From assembly GCF_037975245.1 (NCBI RefSeq), contig NC_092582.1, positions 2,309,001 to 2,373,000 of the forward strand: 64,000 nucleotides of DNA, read 5' to 3'. The first letter of the stretch is position 1; every line of letters begins with the position of its first letter. Source of the stretch: Apostichopus japonicus. Its lineage: Eukaryota; Echinodermata; Holothuroidea; Aspidochirotida; Stichopodidae. The notes below the pieces were generated by a model, which was not told the DNA's origin, did not search any database, and saw nothing but the letters and a program-made list of their open reading frames with translations. This document shows positions 11,458 to 23,739 of this stretch, piece by piece. The position numbers and the translations under genes were made by a program.

Positions 11458-14400
11458 TTACTGTCACTCGTTCAACACCATATATGGAAATAAGGCAGGG
11501 GCTGTAGCTGCAGCGTGCATAAGTTTGCAAAATGTATTATAATTGCATTTTACAGTGATTACAGTGTTAAAACTTTGTGTAATTTGTTATTACCAGACAG
11601 ACCTGTAATGAGTCACCACTGGTACTCGAGTATTCTAGCATGATTGTACTCGTACACGTCCTACGGCGTTGTACTCTTGCTTGGGAGCAGTTTCATAATG
11701 TCTATAATGTAGATAATATAGGCCTATCAGTATAAAATGAAGTCTAAGTACGCGTATCTGTGTTTAGAGATTTGTACTCATGTGCTTGTTCTCATAGCAA
11801 ACAGAATCATGTTTGTACTCTTACTGATGCTGTTGTACTTGTACTATCAGTCAGGGGAGAGGTGTACAATACACAAAGACACAATATCAAATTCTTAACG
11901 GTACGACACTGTATCCTAACAATAACAAAATATGTTTCTTTCTATCTTAAAAACAAATTGAATCAGAACTAAAGAAATTACGAGATAAAATTTACAAACG
12001 TTTATTCAAAATTCTATCTTGAATTCGGAAAGAAAAAAGAATAGTAACTTTTCTGTTAGGTTTATTAGTGCAGTAAAACCCTATCCAGAATTACCTTCAA
12101 CTTTATAAATAAAACTATGGAAATTGATATGTTGTATTACCATCTCTGGTATTGGATAAATCTTCTTCTTCTTCATTTTATTTTGTCTTCTATACGCTTT
12201 CAAGCATTTCTGGTTCCCTGATGTGAATCGATTTATTTTTACTACTTGGTCTCCCATAGTGTTTGGATACCTTGCAGTCACTGCTCTTGTCAACCTCTCT
12301 GCAAACAATCTACCCCAAAAAAATTACGACCTTCAATTCTCATCTCTATATGCATTGAAATTTTCCAGAGTTCATCTTCAATACAATTTTCAATTTTTTT
12401 CTACTTGTTATGCATTTTATGGGAATTCCGTACAGAACTTTCATTTCAAGTTGTAAAGTGTGCATGCAGTTCATTAGATTTACTGATGGGTAAGGGGTTA
12501 AAATACCTACAGGAGTATATTTGTTAATATTTGTCTTAAGGAAACAAATATTTATTTATAATTTGTTTCCTGAATACGGAGAAGATGATTGAGAGAAATA
12601 CTGCAAGTTGTTGACTTAAACATTACGTCATGATATTTCCCGACGTTTACAGTGATCGTGTTGAAAATGTCAAACAAGGTGGTAATTTTATTGATGATTA
12701 ATTGGTTTAGGGTGGTGTTTTCTCTTATGAATGAGTCTGAAATATAATATTAATGTAATACAAAGGAATATAAATATAACTCTTCCCAAGATCAAGGATC
12801 AAATTAGGGGACACAAGAGAATAATTTGGTGATAATCGCTAGGATTTTATTTATTTATGTGATAATGAGTAAACTGTTATCTAACTTTGCTAGAGGACAT
12901 TAAAACAATGATTCATACTTTATTTATAGTGATAAATGAGTTAATCATGTGAAACAAAGCGAAAATTTTATTGATGAAACTTTTTTTCCAATTACATTGT
13001 ACCAACGATAACAATTCTTTCATTTTCTGGGAAAAATGAAAAAAAAAAGATAGTTACAAATAAAGTCTTTATTTTCTATATAATATAGAAAGACATTTTT
13101 AGTAGCCTTAAAGCGTGAAAAGGCCAACTATAATATTTGCAGGATCTAGGCCACTATTCCAAGCTCCTTAAGTAGGCATGACTGACGAGAGGGGCCACGG
13201 GCCCGGTTTCATTTAGGGGCCCGGGGAAAATATAGAGGGGCCCTGGAAAACCTTAGTTTAAGAATAGTGTATTAAATTTTCATAATATACTTATAAGGTA
13301 AGATAAAGAGTGCAACATTGGGTCCCATTGACATGATTGTCCTCGAGGCGTACCCTACCTCCTGACGCCTTTGATAGTAGGCCAGACAATGTACACACTA
13401 AAGAGGTAATTTTCATCTTTTAAATTTTTGAAATAGTATTAGAAATTTCTTCTCTTATACGTTTTTTCTCTTTGATATGACGTGTGTGAGGGGGGGGTGG
13501 GGGTGTGACGGTTGGAAGTAAAAGGGAAATATGATTTACCCGAAATAGAATCGTAAATCTGCCAAGCAATCTTCCAATGTGGAAACCATATCCCGAACAT
13601 GGGTGCAATTGTCCACCCCCCCCCCCCCCCAACCTCTTCTCCGCGATTTGTACTCCAATACAATTAGAATTACATACGGTACCGTTTCCAATCTTGTAAT
13701 TAAAAAAAAATACTCGATTTGCTGTTTGACAATTTTATCGCAACATAAAACGTCCAGAGATCATCGTTACTATAAAATATGTACTCATTTATGACCAATT
13801 GTAAAATTAGGAAACTTGTCTAAAAGCAAAAAAATACAATACGTAATTTTCCATTAAAATTAAAATCGTACGCTGACAATACAATGGTATAGTGATGGGT
13901 TGATAATGGTAGAATTATCAATGCAAAATGCTATGATATTTAAAATGTTTCAAATTATATGTTCTTATGTTATAAGAGAGAACTTTATTTACGTGAATTT
14001 TTGTGTTTCTAGCCAATGTTTCAAGAGATGTTGCAATATTGTATTCCATAAATCATTTTTATCTCTGTACATATTATTCCGGATGCGATAAGTGGCAATA
14101 AAATCATGTTGGGAAGTTTTTAGACCTTGCCTAACGAGGAATGTTCGATAATAAATTAGAAAATAATATTTTCATGGCAAGAAGTGTATTCCATATACTG
14201 AAGGATGAGGAGAAAGAGAGATCATTTTTTCATACTTTTACTTTTCTGCATTTGAATTTTTAAGAAACATATAAGAAAGACCCCTCATCCGTGTTTAAAA
14301 TGAAACTTTTAATCTAAATGTTGTATTTTCAATCAGATCGTTATGATTTAATATATCAATCGCATTGTATTGAAAATTTTCAATTTGATTGGATCACTAA

Positions 14401-16110
14401 ATTCCAACGTTAAAATCGTGACGTCATTATAGGGTAACCCTGTTCAACCGTCAACCGTTATTTTTTTTCTTGATATAGTTATGTTCACTTTATAGTCACA
14501 ATTACATGTTGTGATGGAATATAAGATTGCAATTTTCAATCTATAAGAATTGACACGCAGATAAAAAGATTATTGATTACATTTTTCCAAATTGTAGACT
14601 GCCCCTCCCCCTCCCCCCCCCCTCTCTCTTTCTTTCTTGGCTATGAGTATAGATAATGACTAGATCAACTCTCAGTTTAATACAAGTTGTGAAGGTACTC
14701 ACGTGCTGTTTTGATATAGTAATTTCAATTTCACTAAAACATATCGCATTAACTTTATTTTTGTGATATGGCAATTTGAAAGAGAAAATTGTCATGACTA
14801 TTCATTTAGTTATTGCACGATACCTTTATGAAATTGTCACCAAATGTATAAAATATTTGTTTATTTGCGATTAATGATACCACAAGGATGATGTGTACCA
14901 TGGGTACCCCCCCCCCACCACCACCCCGCAACCACCCCACAACATTTAGTCGGCTTCAACGTGGCTAAAGGCCGCACACCCTCCTTGATAAAAAAAAATC
15001 CGATATAAATTTATAAATGCCCCTGGTCACCGTGATACGTACTTCATATTATAATCATTTCACAATTTAGTACATCGAAATTAATGACGAACAATTTACA
15101 AGTCAAACGGCTGAATTGCAAAGACTAATATCAAAATTAGCCGATATTTCGTAATAACAATGCATCATAATGTTATCGACAACATGAGACCCAATTCAGT
15201 ATTTAAATTAAGCTCCGCCGTCCCCCTAATATTTTCAAGGGAACTGAATGTGTTTTGTACTTATCGCTTAAGATTTACAAACGGTTATTTATTTATTTTA
15301 TTTGTGTATTTATTTTATATTGACTTATTTTTGCTTCTATTTGGGCCGAAAGTCGCTTGCTTATGCGCCTTGATTATATTCTTCCTAACTCACCATTATG
15401 TTCACAATATTTTTCTTATGTTTTTTCGGCTCCATTTAACAAGCCAATTTGATTCCTAAATCAGCCCTTTTTTTCTATAATGGTTCCCTTAATCTTTATT
15501 TTTTGTTTAAGTTAATGAGTATTTTCTTCTTCTGTTAATGCTTCATCAAGTCGGTAATGTTCTTGAACATTGCAGGAAATCATCCGTATACATATCAGGC
15601 TCCTTCCGCAGTTTTATAGTCTTACGTACATTATTAATATACCGCACATATATTTATATATTCGAAATACTAAACTGCGGTAGAATTTTGTTTTTAAAAC
15701 ATACGGTAGTTCGCCATTTAATGTCAAACGTTGATGTCTATAACCTTACATACTGGTTAAAGATCATTTTCAACTTCTGATAAAACAGGGCGAAGGTTGC
15801 CTGCACTGTGCTATTCGTTTTTACCCACTTTATTCAACTTTTCAACATACATCCAAAAAACAAAGGGGAAAAAAGGATTAGAGAAAGAAATTGAGACACT
15901 AACAAGACATTTGTGCCTTCTTGCCTATGTTGATGGATAAGTTTAATGGCTTCTTTCTTACCCGAAGGGACGTAACGCTGAACTTTCCGTTGTACTGAGT
16001 ATGAACTGGAATGTTTATTTATGTAAATAGATGGATGGATAGATTGAAGGATGGCTGTTTCAACTTATAGCATAACCTGTTCTTGGTTACGAACTTTCAG
16101 CTCTTAAACT
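10190..16110. other. Mostly featureless AT-rich stretch with homopolymer tracts
   Basis: No supported gene. A (TA)n array lies at 11428-11454. G or C runs occur at about 13491-13503, 13615-13630, 14600-14622 and 14908-14917. A one-sided hAT-like end (CAAAGGCGGATCCAG) begins near 11036. GGGCCC-rich sequence at 13190-13250 resembles the G-rich interior of hAT-type MITEs but has no ends that I can pair. Frames at 12081-12527 are open on both strands but unrecognised. Confidence 0.45.
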
Positions 16111-16120
16111 GATTCTCTTG

Positions 16121-16401
16121 CAGTGGCGTACCTAGAAATAGTTGGCACCCGGTGCGGATCCTTCCTTTGTTACCCCGAGCAGGAGGTGCAGTCCAGGGGG
16201 AGGGGTCTAGCAGGGCGGGGTATCCCCTTCCGCTTCCTCCTCTTTGAGGAAATGTTTGTACATGTAAGGTGGCTGAGATGCAGTACTTTGACAAAGATTA
16301 ACAAAATAGGGATTGTTTGGTGGGGGCAGGGGGGTGGGGCTGTAGCATAGCATCCCGACTGATACCAGGATAGACAACCCCCTCCCTCCCCCGTAAGTAT
16401 G
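16121..16401. mobile_element. hAT-type MITE, probable copy
   Basis: Begins CAGTGGCGTACC, the canonical start of the small hAT-like elements in this window, followed by their usual G-rich body (GGGGGAGGGGTC, GGGGTATCCCC). The 8 bp before it, TTCTCTTG, nearly recur as CTCTCTTG at 16402-16409, which suggests a decayed target-site duplication. The right terminus is too diverged to show a good inverted repeat, so that boundary is inferred. Confidence 0.55.
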
Positions 16402-16409
16402 CTCTCTTG

Positions 16410-18290
16410 TCAAATTCTGGTAAAATGTTACCATAATGTGGCTGGCTCCTTTCGTTCATAACATATGGAGATAGTGTATACCTGTATTTTCTCCAAGTTA
16501 CAGCTATAGTCCAGTTATTGATAAAATGTTAACAACAACAAGGGGTTATTTAAACAAAATGTACACAACAACAACAAGGAATAATTTGAATGAGAACAGT
16601 GTGGTGAATTATTTCCCATCATGCAACGTGCCTTACGTATGACGCTGTCATGCGTACACAAAACTTGTCAATTGTCAAAGGAAGTCCTGCATATACCTGC
16701 AATGGTTTTTCTCTGATTGTATGGAATTTATGGATACTAGATTGTCAATATTTTAGATTCTGAACCGCCTTGGTGTCAAAACATGCGAGCGTTGGTTTTA
16801 AACGTTCAGACTGATTTACGGTATAATAACTGTCTTTTGTTTATTAGCAAGATTCAACGGCGTGCGACTTGGTCTAAACAGCAACATTTATTATAAAGCA
16901 GAACCCCTGGCCCGTAAAGAATAAAATGAAACGGCAAGTGATTCAGAAAAGTAAAGAACACAAAAAGAGACAATAATAATAAAACACAGGACAAGAGGAG
17001 AAAAATGCAGACGAAACAAAATGCAAGACAAACAGAATGGTGAAATTAATAGAAGGACATAACTTTTGCGCGCTGCAGTTACTTTTTTCTCGGATAAAGC
17101 AATCAATGTAATTCGTGTTGTACTCATGGAAAATTGATTAGTCCTACAGGAGGGATATAGGTATATATATACATATCGCTACTTTTGCTGTGGTGGGCAT
17201 CTTTACTTATCCAACACTGGGTAGTATATTTATCCTATCAAATTTGGATAATATTTGGCCCCAAAGCATGTAAACTTACTACAGCCTAACCAAATTAAAT
17301 TTTCCAAAAAGTGTTGAATGGGTCAAGATTTTCTGCACTTTCTGGGGCATAATGTGGGTACATACGTAACAAGTGTTACCGGGTCACATATTTGCCCAAC
17401 AACAACAACAACAATCAACTACATAGAAAGACGATAAATACGACTTAAATTTTAGCTGGTTCTAAATTAGACTATAGTAACAAATACATAGGCCTACGGG
17501 AGCTTATACGGTACACATGTACAGAAATCTCACTCAAGTTTCAAGAGCCATAATATGTCTGCACGTTCTTTGTATTCGTATTCAAATCTTGATCAAAATG
17601 TGGACATATCAATAGCTAGGCTAGTCAGTTGATAACGCCAACACCTCTAGGTTAGAAATATGTTTTTAATGCAAATTAGGTTCTAATCAGATCTAGATAT
17701 TCATATAGGTCATTTGAGGTTATCGGGTGAATTATTGATATTCCATTATATTGATATTATTATTGATATTCCAACTATAGCAGGACAATTCAAACAAACA
17801 ACCATACAAACAAACAAAGACAAAACAAACAACAGAAAACAAACAACTAAACAACCAAACAGCAAACAAAATAAAGCAAAAATGGGCGGAGAATTAAATC
17901 AACAATGGGATTCAATATGACTATTGAAATAGCTATATCTATATGCATTCTATAAGACATTAATCGAAAGCCCTAACCATTCTGGGTATTGGCACTGTAC
18001 TGTTATATATCGGAAGGCTGTACATCGTATATCTGTTCTATTTTCCGAGATCATCTTTCGTGTTTCATGCGGTAACTGCTCAATTACCAGCAACATGTAA
18101 TTCTAGATAAAACATAAAGATTTATTGCCGTTAGTGTCGAGATACCGAGATAATTGCCAGGATGGATGGATGTATGATTTATTTTTAAATATGAAAAAAA
18201 TCTACTACTGAATATCCTTTTGAAAATGTGAAAGTCATTGTTTGAGATAGCCCAAATGTGGAGGGTGGGGCGGAATGCTTAAAGGATATA
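16410..18290. other. No recognisable feature
   Basis: AT-rich sequence with CAA-type low-complexity stretches (about 17398-17415 and 17790-17870). A minus-strand frame at 16891-17127 is hydrophobic but unrecognised. Confidence 0.45.

Positions 18291-18292
<2 letters not shown>

Positions 18293-18325
<33 letters not shown>
18293..18325. repeat. (TA)n array on the left flank of the 18.3-kb element
   Basis: TA dinucleotide run ending 10 bp before the left terminal array. A matching (TA)n lies just beyond the right end (19463-19481). Confidence 0.9.
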
Positions 18326-18327
<2 letters not shown>

Positions 18328-18335
18328 AAGCAGGA

Positions 18336-18511
18336 CACTTCGCCCAACAACCATTTCGCCCAACTGCCATTTCGCCCAACCTTACCATTTCGCCTAACTA
18401 GCCTGGTCATTTCGCCCAACCAGCCTGGTCATTTCGCCCAACCAGCCTGTTCATTTCGCCCAACCAGCCTGGTCATTTCGCCCAACCAGCCTGGTCATTT
18501 CGCCCAACCTT
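18336..18511 (+). repeat. Left terminal array of the 22-bp unit
   Basis: About eight copies. The outer two are shortened to 16 bp, the third and fourth are irregular, and the rest are 22 bp. The common core is ATTTCGCCCAAC. Confidence 0.9.
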
Positions 18512-18535
18512 GATTAAATATGATACTTCAAAAGG

Positions 18536-19035
18536 AAACGTTCGGGAATTGTTAACGTTACAGGATACGAACCGAATATTAAGGAAACTTGATCGATCTG
18601 TGTGTTAGGGTTTAGGTTTGATAGTAAACGTTCGAATATTAGGGAATATTAAGGAAACTTGAAGTCCTTTACTTTGTATAACTTTAGTAACGAAACGTTC
18701 GGGAATTTTTAACGTTACAGGATACGAACCGAATATTAAGGAATCTTGAGGATGGATCAGTGTTTTAGGGGTTAGGTTTGATACTAAACGTTCGGGAATT
18801 GTTAACGTTATGGGATTCGAACCGAGTTTTAAGGAAACTTGAAGTCGTGGTTAAATTGATTACAAATGTTAATACATATGTGGTTACATTGATAAAGTGG
18901 TTACATTGATTAAATATAGTACTTCAATAATACGGACAGGTTTTATATTTTTTTTTTCAATTTAATAAGAAAACGTTCGGGAATTTTTAGTCAGTATGAT
19001 GGATCAGTGTTTTAGGGGTCAGGTTTGATAGGTTT
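18536..19035 (+). repeat. Internal repeats of the 18.3-kb element
   Basis: The word AAACGTTCGGGAATT or a variant occurs at 18536, 18626, 18693, 18786 and 18971. Two successive units of about 158 bp (18536 to 18693, 18626 to 18786) each contain two related halves with GATACGAACCGAATATTAAG and GTTTAGGTTTGATA. A partial third unit follows. TTGATTAAATAT also recurs (about 18510 and 18907). Confidence 0.8.
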
Positions 19036-19272
19036 TTATGAAGACCGATTCCCCTGTGTTTGTATAATAATATAACTTCCATTGTATGCGTAAACGCCTA
19101 AAGTAGTGTAATCCTCCCATTATACCCGAAATAACTGCTCAGACTTCGATCGATATCGAGCGGACCTCACTTTTGTATTTACCTAGTACGAAGTAACCCA
19201 ACGGAAAATAAATCAAATTGAACTAGTGGAATAGAAAAAGTAATATTATTCTGAATGAATAGTAGAAAAAAT

Positions 19273-19452
19273 AAGGTTGGGCGAAATGACCAACACGGTT
19301 GGGCGAAATGACCATGCTGGTTGGGCGAAATGACTATGATGGTTGGGCGAAATGACAATGCTGGTTGGGCGAAATGACCAGGCTGGTTGGGCGAAATGAC
19401 CAGGCTGGTTGGGCGAAATGGCAGTTGGGCGAAATGGTTGTTGGGCGAAGTG
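19273..19452 (-). repeat. Right terminal array of the 22-bp unit
   Basis: Reverse-complement partner of the left array: GGTTGGGCGAAATGACC units, ending ...CGAAATGGTTGTTGGGCGAAGTG. The outermost ~45 bp mirror the left end exactly. Confidence 0.9.
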
Positions 19453-19484
19453 ACTAGAAAGCTATATATATATATATATATGCG

Positions 19485-20180
19485 TATGTGTTTATGTATA
19501 TGTGTTTATGTGTGTAAATATAAATATATACACGCGCAGACGTAGAAGTACAGAAAATGGGTATTTTCAACGGTTAAGTGGGTCAAGTGAAGGTTCTTTT
19601 CCCTATTTCAAACCAGACGACCGCAAACTACTGAAAAGAATTTTAACCTATTTGTCCCTTTTATATTGCTCCGAATATTTTCCTTTATTTTCTTTGCTTT
19701 TTGTTTTTCTTCACTGTTATCATATTCAATCACACTATTGAATACAATAGGAACAATAACCTATTCAGACATATTTTCAACTTTCATATGATATGTTTCC
19801 ACATATTTATTTTCTTCCTGTTTTTTTTTTTTCTCTTCTCTTTTTTGGTCATTTCATCTTGAGCAAATCATTGAAGATAACCAAAGCCTTGTTTAAGAAG
19901 CTTTATTTTGTTTGTTCTATCGACTTATATTAGTCTTTTTCACACAGTGTTCTATATATATATGTGAACTGGCGGTTATATGAAATCCAACAATAGTCTT
20001 TTATGCCACTTCCAACCCGTAACGTGACAAAAAAACCAAACACATTGATCGTTGCTCATCGACTTTATATATTGCTCTTGTCAAACGATAACGGGAAATA
20101 GACACTGAATATTTTATAATTATTAACGGCTTGAAGACAAATTGGAGGATGGACATAAATAAATAATTAATATATAATTA
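19485..20180. other. No recognisable feature
   Basis: AT-rich, with a T-rich stretch near 19821-19845. No supported gene. Confidence 0.45.
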
Positions 20181-20251
20181 ATAAATATATATATATATAT
20201 CCATACTGTTACAAACAGTTATATATATATATATATATATATGTGTTGCCG

Positions 20252-20284
<33 letters not shown>

Positions 20285-20362
20285 ATATATATATATACAT
20301 ATATATATATATACCCTTAAAAAATATAAATATATAGCCTATATATATATATATATATATAT
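20181..20362. repeat. Interrupted (TA)n cluster
   Basis: Several TA runs separated by short unique inserts, for example around 20203-20222 and 20251-20262. Confidence 0.9.
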
Positions 20363-21095
20363 ACCCTTAAATATTTGACATCCCAGAAGCAATTGCAAAC
20401 ACACGAAAACACACGGCGAAAAATGTAAATCACTGCTCCTACCGAATCCTTAATGCACTCTCCCTGCAAATAACCGATGCTTTTCCCCTTTCGGTCCTAC
20501 AGAATTTTAAGGTTTATATGTTGAGATTAAATTTTGAAGCTACCGGATAATTTGCCTCTATTTATCGCCATATTGTTATTTCTCTATGGGTTTCACTTAA
20601 GGCCCCGTTAACACTGTATGTATATGTGTAAAATGACAACTTCAATGTCCAGTAATGTAATGTAATTCCGTTTGACCGTAGACTGATGTGTTTTCAAACG
20701 ACACAAAGTGTCTTTGAAGTAGTCGAGTAAAAAAAAAAAGAGGAGAAGAAAAACAGAAAAAGAAACATGTTTTCCCAAAGAAAAAATAATGAAAGAAAGA
20801 AAAAGAAAACATGGTTGCTATAGTAACGATTCAACCTTGGATTTGAATCATATGTGATATACGCAGATGAAGTATTGTGGAATATTGGTTGCTTACAGTG
20901 TGCACCCCAGGGGTATGCATGTACTGTTAAGAAAAATGTCATTTCTTTCGTTTGGATGAGCGGAAAACCTGCGGAGGACCAGTGGATGAATTAGTTATAC
21001 ATTTCCTCTAAATAACAATTTTACGCTTTCCATTGGTGGAAAAAAGAACAATAAAAAGAATAGTTAAGCGGAGGGGCACAGAAGGGAAGGATATA
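20363..21095. other. No recognisable feature
   Basis: AT-rich, with an A/G-rich segment near 20731-20810. No supported gene. Confidence 0.45.
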
Positions 21096-21099
21096 AATA

Positions 21100-22025
21100 G
21101 ATCAGGAGAATATCGACGATCGGAGAGAAGATGGATATCAGTGGGAAAGAGGATATCGTCTGGAGATGAGGTACATAGACTGGAATAGAGGGTTCATGAG
21201 TTGGAGAAAAGCATATGGAGTGAACAGGGGATTCAGGTTGGGGTAAAGGTTGAAGAAGGAAGGGAGGATATATAAACGGTGGATAGATGGATATAGTCTG
21301 GAGATGAGGGATATGGGCTGGAATGGAGGGTTTTCAAGCTGGAGAGAAGGATATGGAGTGAACGAGAGGATTTAGGTTGGGGTAAAGGTTGAGGAAGGAA
21401 AGAAGGATATATAAACGGTGGATAGGAGGATATAGTCTGGAGATGAGGTGCATAGACTGGAATAGAGGGTTTACAAGCTGAAGAGGAGGATATGGAGTGA
21501 ACAGGAGGATTTAGGTTGGGGTAAAGGTTGAGGAAGGAAAGAAGAATATATAAACGGTGGATAGGAGGATATAGTCTGGAGATGAGGAAAATAGATTGGA
21601 ATAGAGGGTTTACAAGCTGAAGAGGAGGATATGGAGTGAACAGGAGGATTTAGGTTGGGGTAAAGGTTGAGGAAGGAAAGAAGGATATATAAACGGTGGA
21701 TAGGAGGATATAGTCTGGATATGAGGTGCATAGACTGGAATAGAGGGTTTACAAGTTGGAGAGGAGGATATGGAGTGAACAGGAGGATTTAGGTTGGGGT
21801 AAAGGTTGAGGAAGCAAAGAAGGATATATAAACGGTGGATAGGAGGATATAGTCTGGAGATGAGGAAAATAGACTGGAATAGAGGGTTTACAAGCTGAAG
21901 AGGAGGATATGGAGTGAACAGGAGGATTTAGGTTGGGGAAAAGGTTGAGGAAGGAAGGATATACAAACGGTGGATAGGAGGATATAGTCCGGAGATGAGG
22001 GATATGGGCTGGAATGGAGAATATA
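21100..22025. repeat. 139-bp minisatellite, about 6-7 copies, partly dimeric
   Basis: The marker GGATATATAAACGGTGG recurs at 21266, 21405, 21544 (one change), 21683, 21822 and 21957, which is 139, 139, 139, 139 and 135 bp apart. The strand is purine-rich. Copies alternate between GAGGTGCATAGACTGG and GAGGAAAATAGA variants in the central four units, which indicates 278-bp dimer expansion. 139 is not a multiple of three, so the frame at 21471-21731 on the minus strand is incidental. Confidence 0.92.
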
Positions 22026-22029
22026 TATA

Positions 22030-22395
22030 TAACCTGAAGAGGTGGCTATAGCCTGGATCAAGAGAATTTAAAATAGTAGATCAGTACCTGTTTAGGATTG
22101 AAAGAAGCAACCCAAATTGTCTGCTCATTTAAAAAACTTCAAATAACTACGTAACCTTGAGAATTATGCAAAGTGGAGTTTAGTTAGTGTACTCCATTTG
22201 CATGTATCATATTATGTACCAAGTAAACAACCCGCAAAAGTTTCATATGTCTAGACTCATAAACCTCTTTACATCTTCATAAAATTACGACTCGATAATT
22301 ACTTCTAATTTGAGCAATATGTTTATTGTACTTCGAGTTCCTGATGGTATTAGGTTAAAGGGAGTCATAGCATATTCTCTACCGTACAATACCCG
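22030..22395. other. No recognisable feature
   Basis: Unique AT-rich sequence between two repeat blocks. Confidence 0.45.
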
Positions 22396-22399
22396 TCAA

Positions 22400-22518
22400 G
22401 ACCGTTCAGAATATAACGCCACACCACACTGCAGGGTATCCTTCCATACCTCATTGTACCATATGGTACCTTACCATACCGTACCGTGCCATACCGTACC
22501 GTGCAATACCGTACCATG
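22400..22518. repeat. Degenerate (ATACCGTACC)n microsatellite
   Basis: Imperfect short repeats such as CATACCGTACCGTGC. They are open on the plus strand only because of the repeat. Confidence 0.8.
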
Positions 22519-22519
22519 C

Positions 22520-23540
22520 CTATAGCAAGATCACAGTAGCATATACTGAAACATATGGCGTAAACTGTTCCATAGCACAGTGTACGTATATAAAAATAAT
22601 GACACAGTTTTAGTGTGACTTAGTGCGAGCACGTTCTGTAGCGAAGTAATCCGCAAATAAGGCTAAATTGAACTAAAGAAGAAGCCCAACCATCTTATTT
22701 CGATTAATTAAATTAATCACTATAAATTATTTAAATCTAAAGCATACTAACCCGATTTGTAATATATATTGTGACCGACCAGTTCATGAAGGGTGAATGA
22801 TAGTAGGAACAAAGATATAATAACGAGATCCAAGGGTTTCGGATAATCTGATTTTATACCGTGAAATAACCGATAACAACCTTCTCTTATCACATCTTTC
22901 AGGTGGCATTCAGTTTGGTTCTATATTGATTCCTACCCTCAGGGCATATCACCTATTATGACCAATTATGACGTAAAGTTCATATTTAAAGTCCAATTAA
23001 TGTCAGGATGTACATTTCATTATTATGAGAATATGTATTTCGGCGATGTTTTACGGTGGACAGAGATGAGCTATCTTAGGGCGTTATTGCTTTTTTACAA
23101 GATGATCACACAGATTCCTACCTTCGCCAGCATTGTCCCGTATATACACACGAACCTTAACCATTTACTTTACATCTTCAGTTGATTTCCAACCTGGGGG
23201 GAGTGCGTTTATAAAATATACGAAAATAATAATGTAATTTTGTTGTATATACTTTATTCTCCTCTGAAATCTTTTTTTTTTTAAATAGAACTAATCCGGG
23301 GTGGGGGTTGTACATACAAAACAAATCGTCTTGCGTGAGGACTAAAATACAGACCATATTAATAGCCAAAATATGCCTCAAACAAAATGGGTTCGTTATA
23401 GCCAATTTATAAAAAGAATTATCCAACCATTTTTAGGTAAGGTAGGTTGACCCATGCTTACGAGGCCGGAGTTCATGCACTAAACTGCATCTCACTAGGA
23501 GAACTATACAATTTCCCTAATACCAACGCACCCCACCCAA
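22520..23540. other. No recognisable feature
   Basis: AT-rich sequence with two short unrecognised frames (22958-23185 plus, 23178-23426 minus). Confidence 0.4.
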
Positions 23541-23541
23541 C

Positions 23542-23732
23542 CATGGGGCGGATATGCCAACCGGTTTATCTCTCGGAATCATGTTTGCGCTGCTGCCCCC
23601 CTCCCCCACGGCCAATTTGAGGTGTCGTGCCTTGGTCGCAAAGATGCTAGGTTCATCCGAGGTGCCAAATGCGCCGCTTGTCCAGTGCCCCCCGGCCAGT
23701 CGATAGCAAATTTATGCCCAAGTCCGCCACTG
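23542..23732. mobile_element. hAT-like MITE remnant
   Basis: The minus strand starts CAGTGGCGGACTTGGGC at 23732, a typical hAT-like terminus. The left side begins CATGGGGCGGATATGCC, which is a weak inverted match. The interior is unusually GC-rich for this window. No convincing 8-bp target-site duplication was found, so the left boundary is uncertain. Confidence 0.45.
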
Positions 23733-23739
23733 CCCCTCC

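Larger units (their letters stand above)
18336..19452. mobile_element. About 1.1-kb element with tandem-repeat-bearing inverted termini (foldback-like)
   Basis: Both ends begin CACTTCGCCCAACAAC, in inverted orientation. Both continue with a short unit (CATTTCGCCCAACTGC) and then an array of a 22-bp unit starting CATTTCGCCCAAC and ending AGCCTGGT. The left terminus is 18336-18511 and the right is 19273-19452, about 176 and 180 bp, with close similarity in the outer units and more drift toward the inner edge. No transposase frame exists inside. It sits between two (TA)n tracts, so a target-site duplication cannot be resolved. Superfamily is unassigned; the structure resembles foldback or subterminal-repeat DNA transposons. 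Confidence 0.85.

Noticed and set aside
18336-18511. Regular 22-bp repeats that could suggest a CRISPR array
   Set aside because: The units abut with no unique spacers, the same array recurs inverted at 19273-19452, and the DNA is eukaryotic in character.
21471-21731. 86-codon minus-strand frame with repeated peptide
   Set aside because: Falls in the 139-bp minisatellite. The period is not a multiple of three, so frame is not conserved between units.
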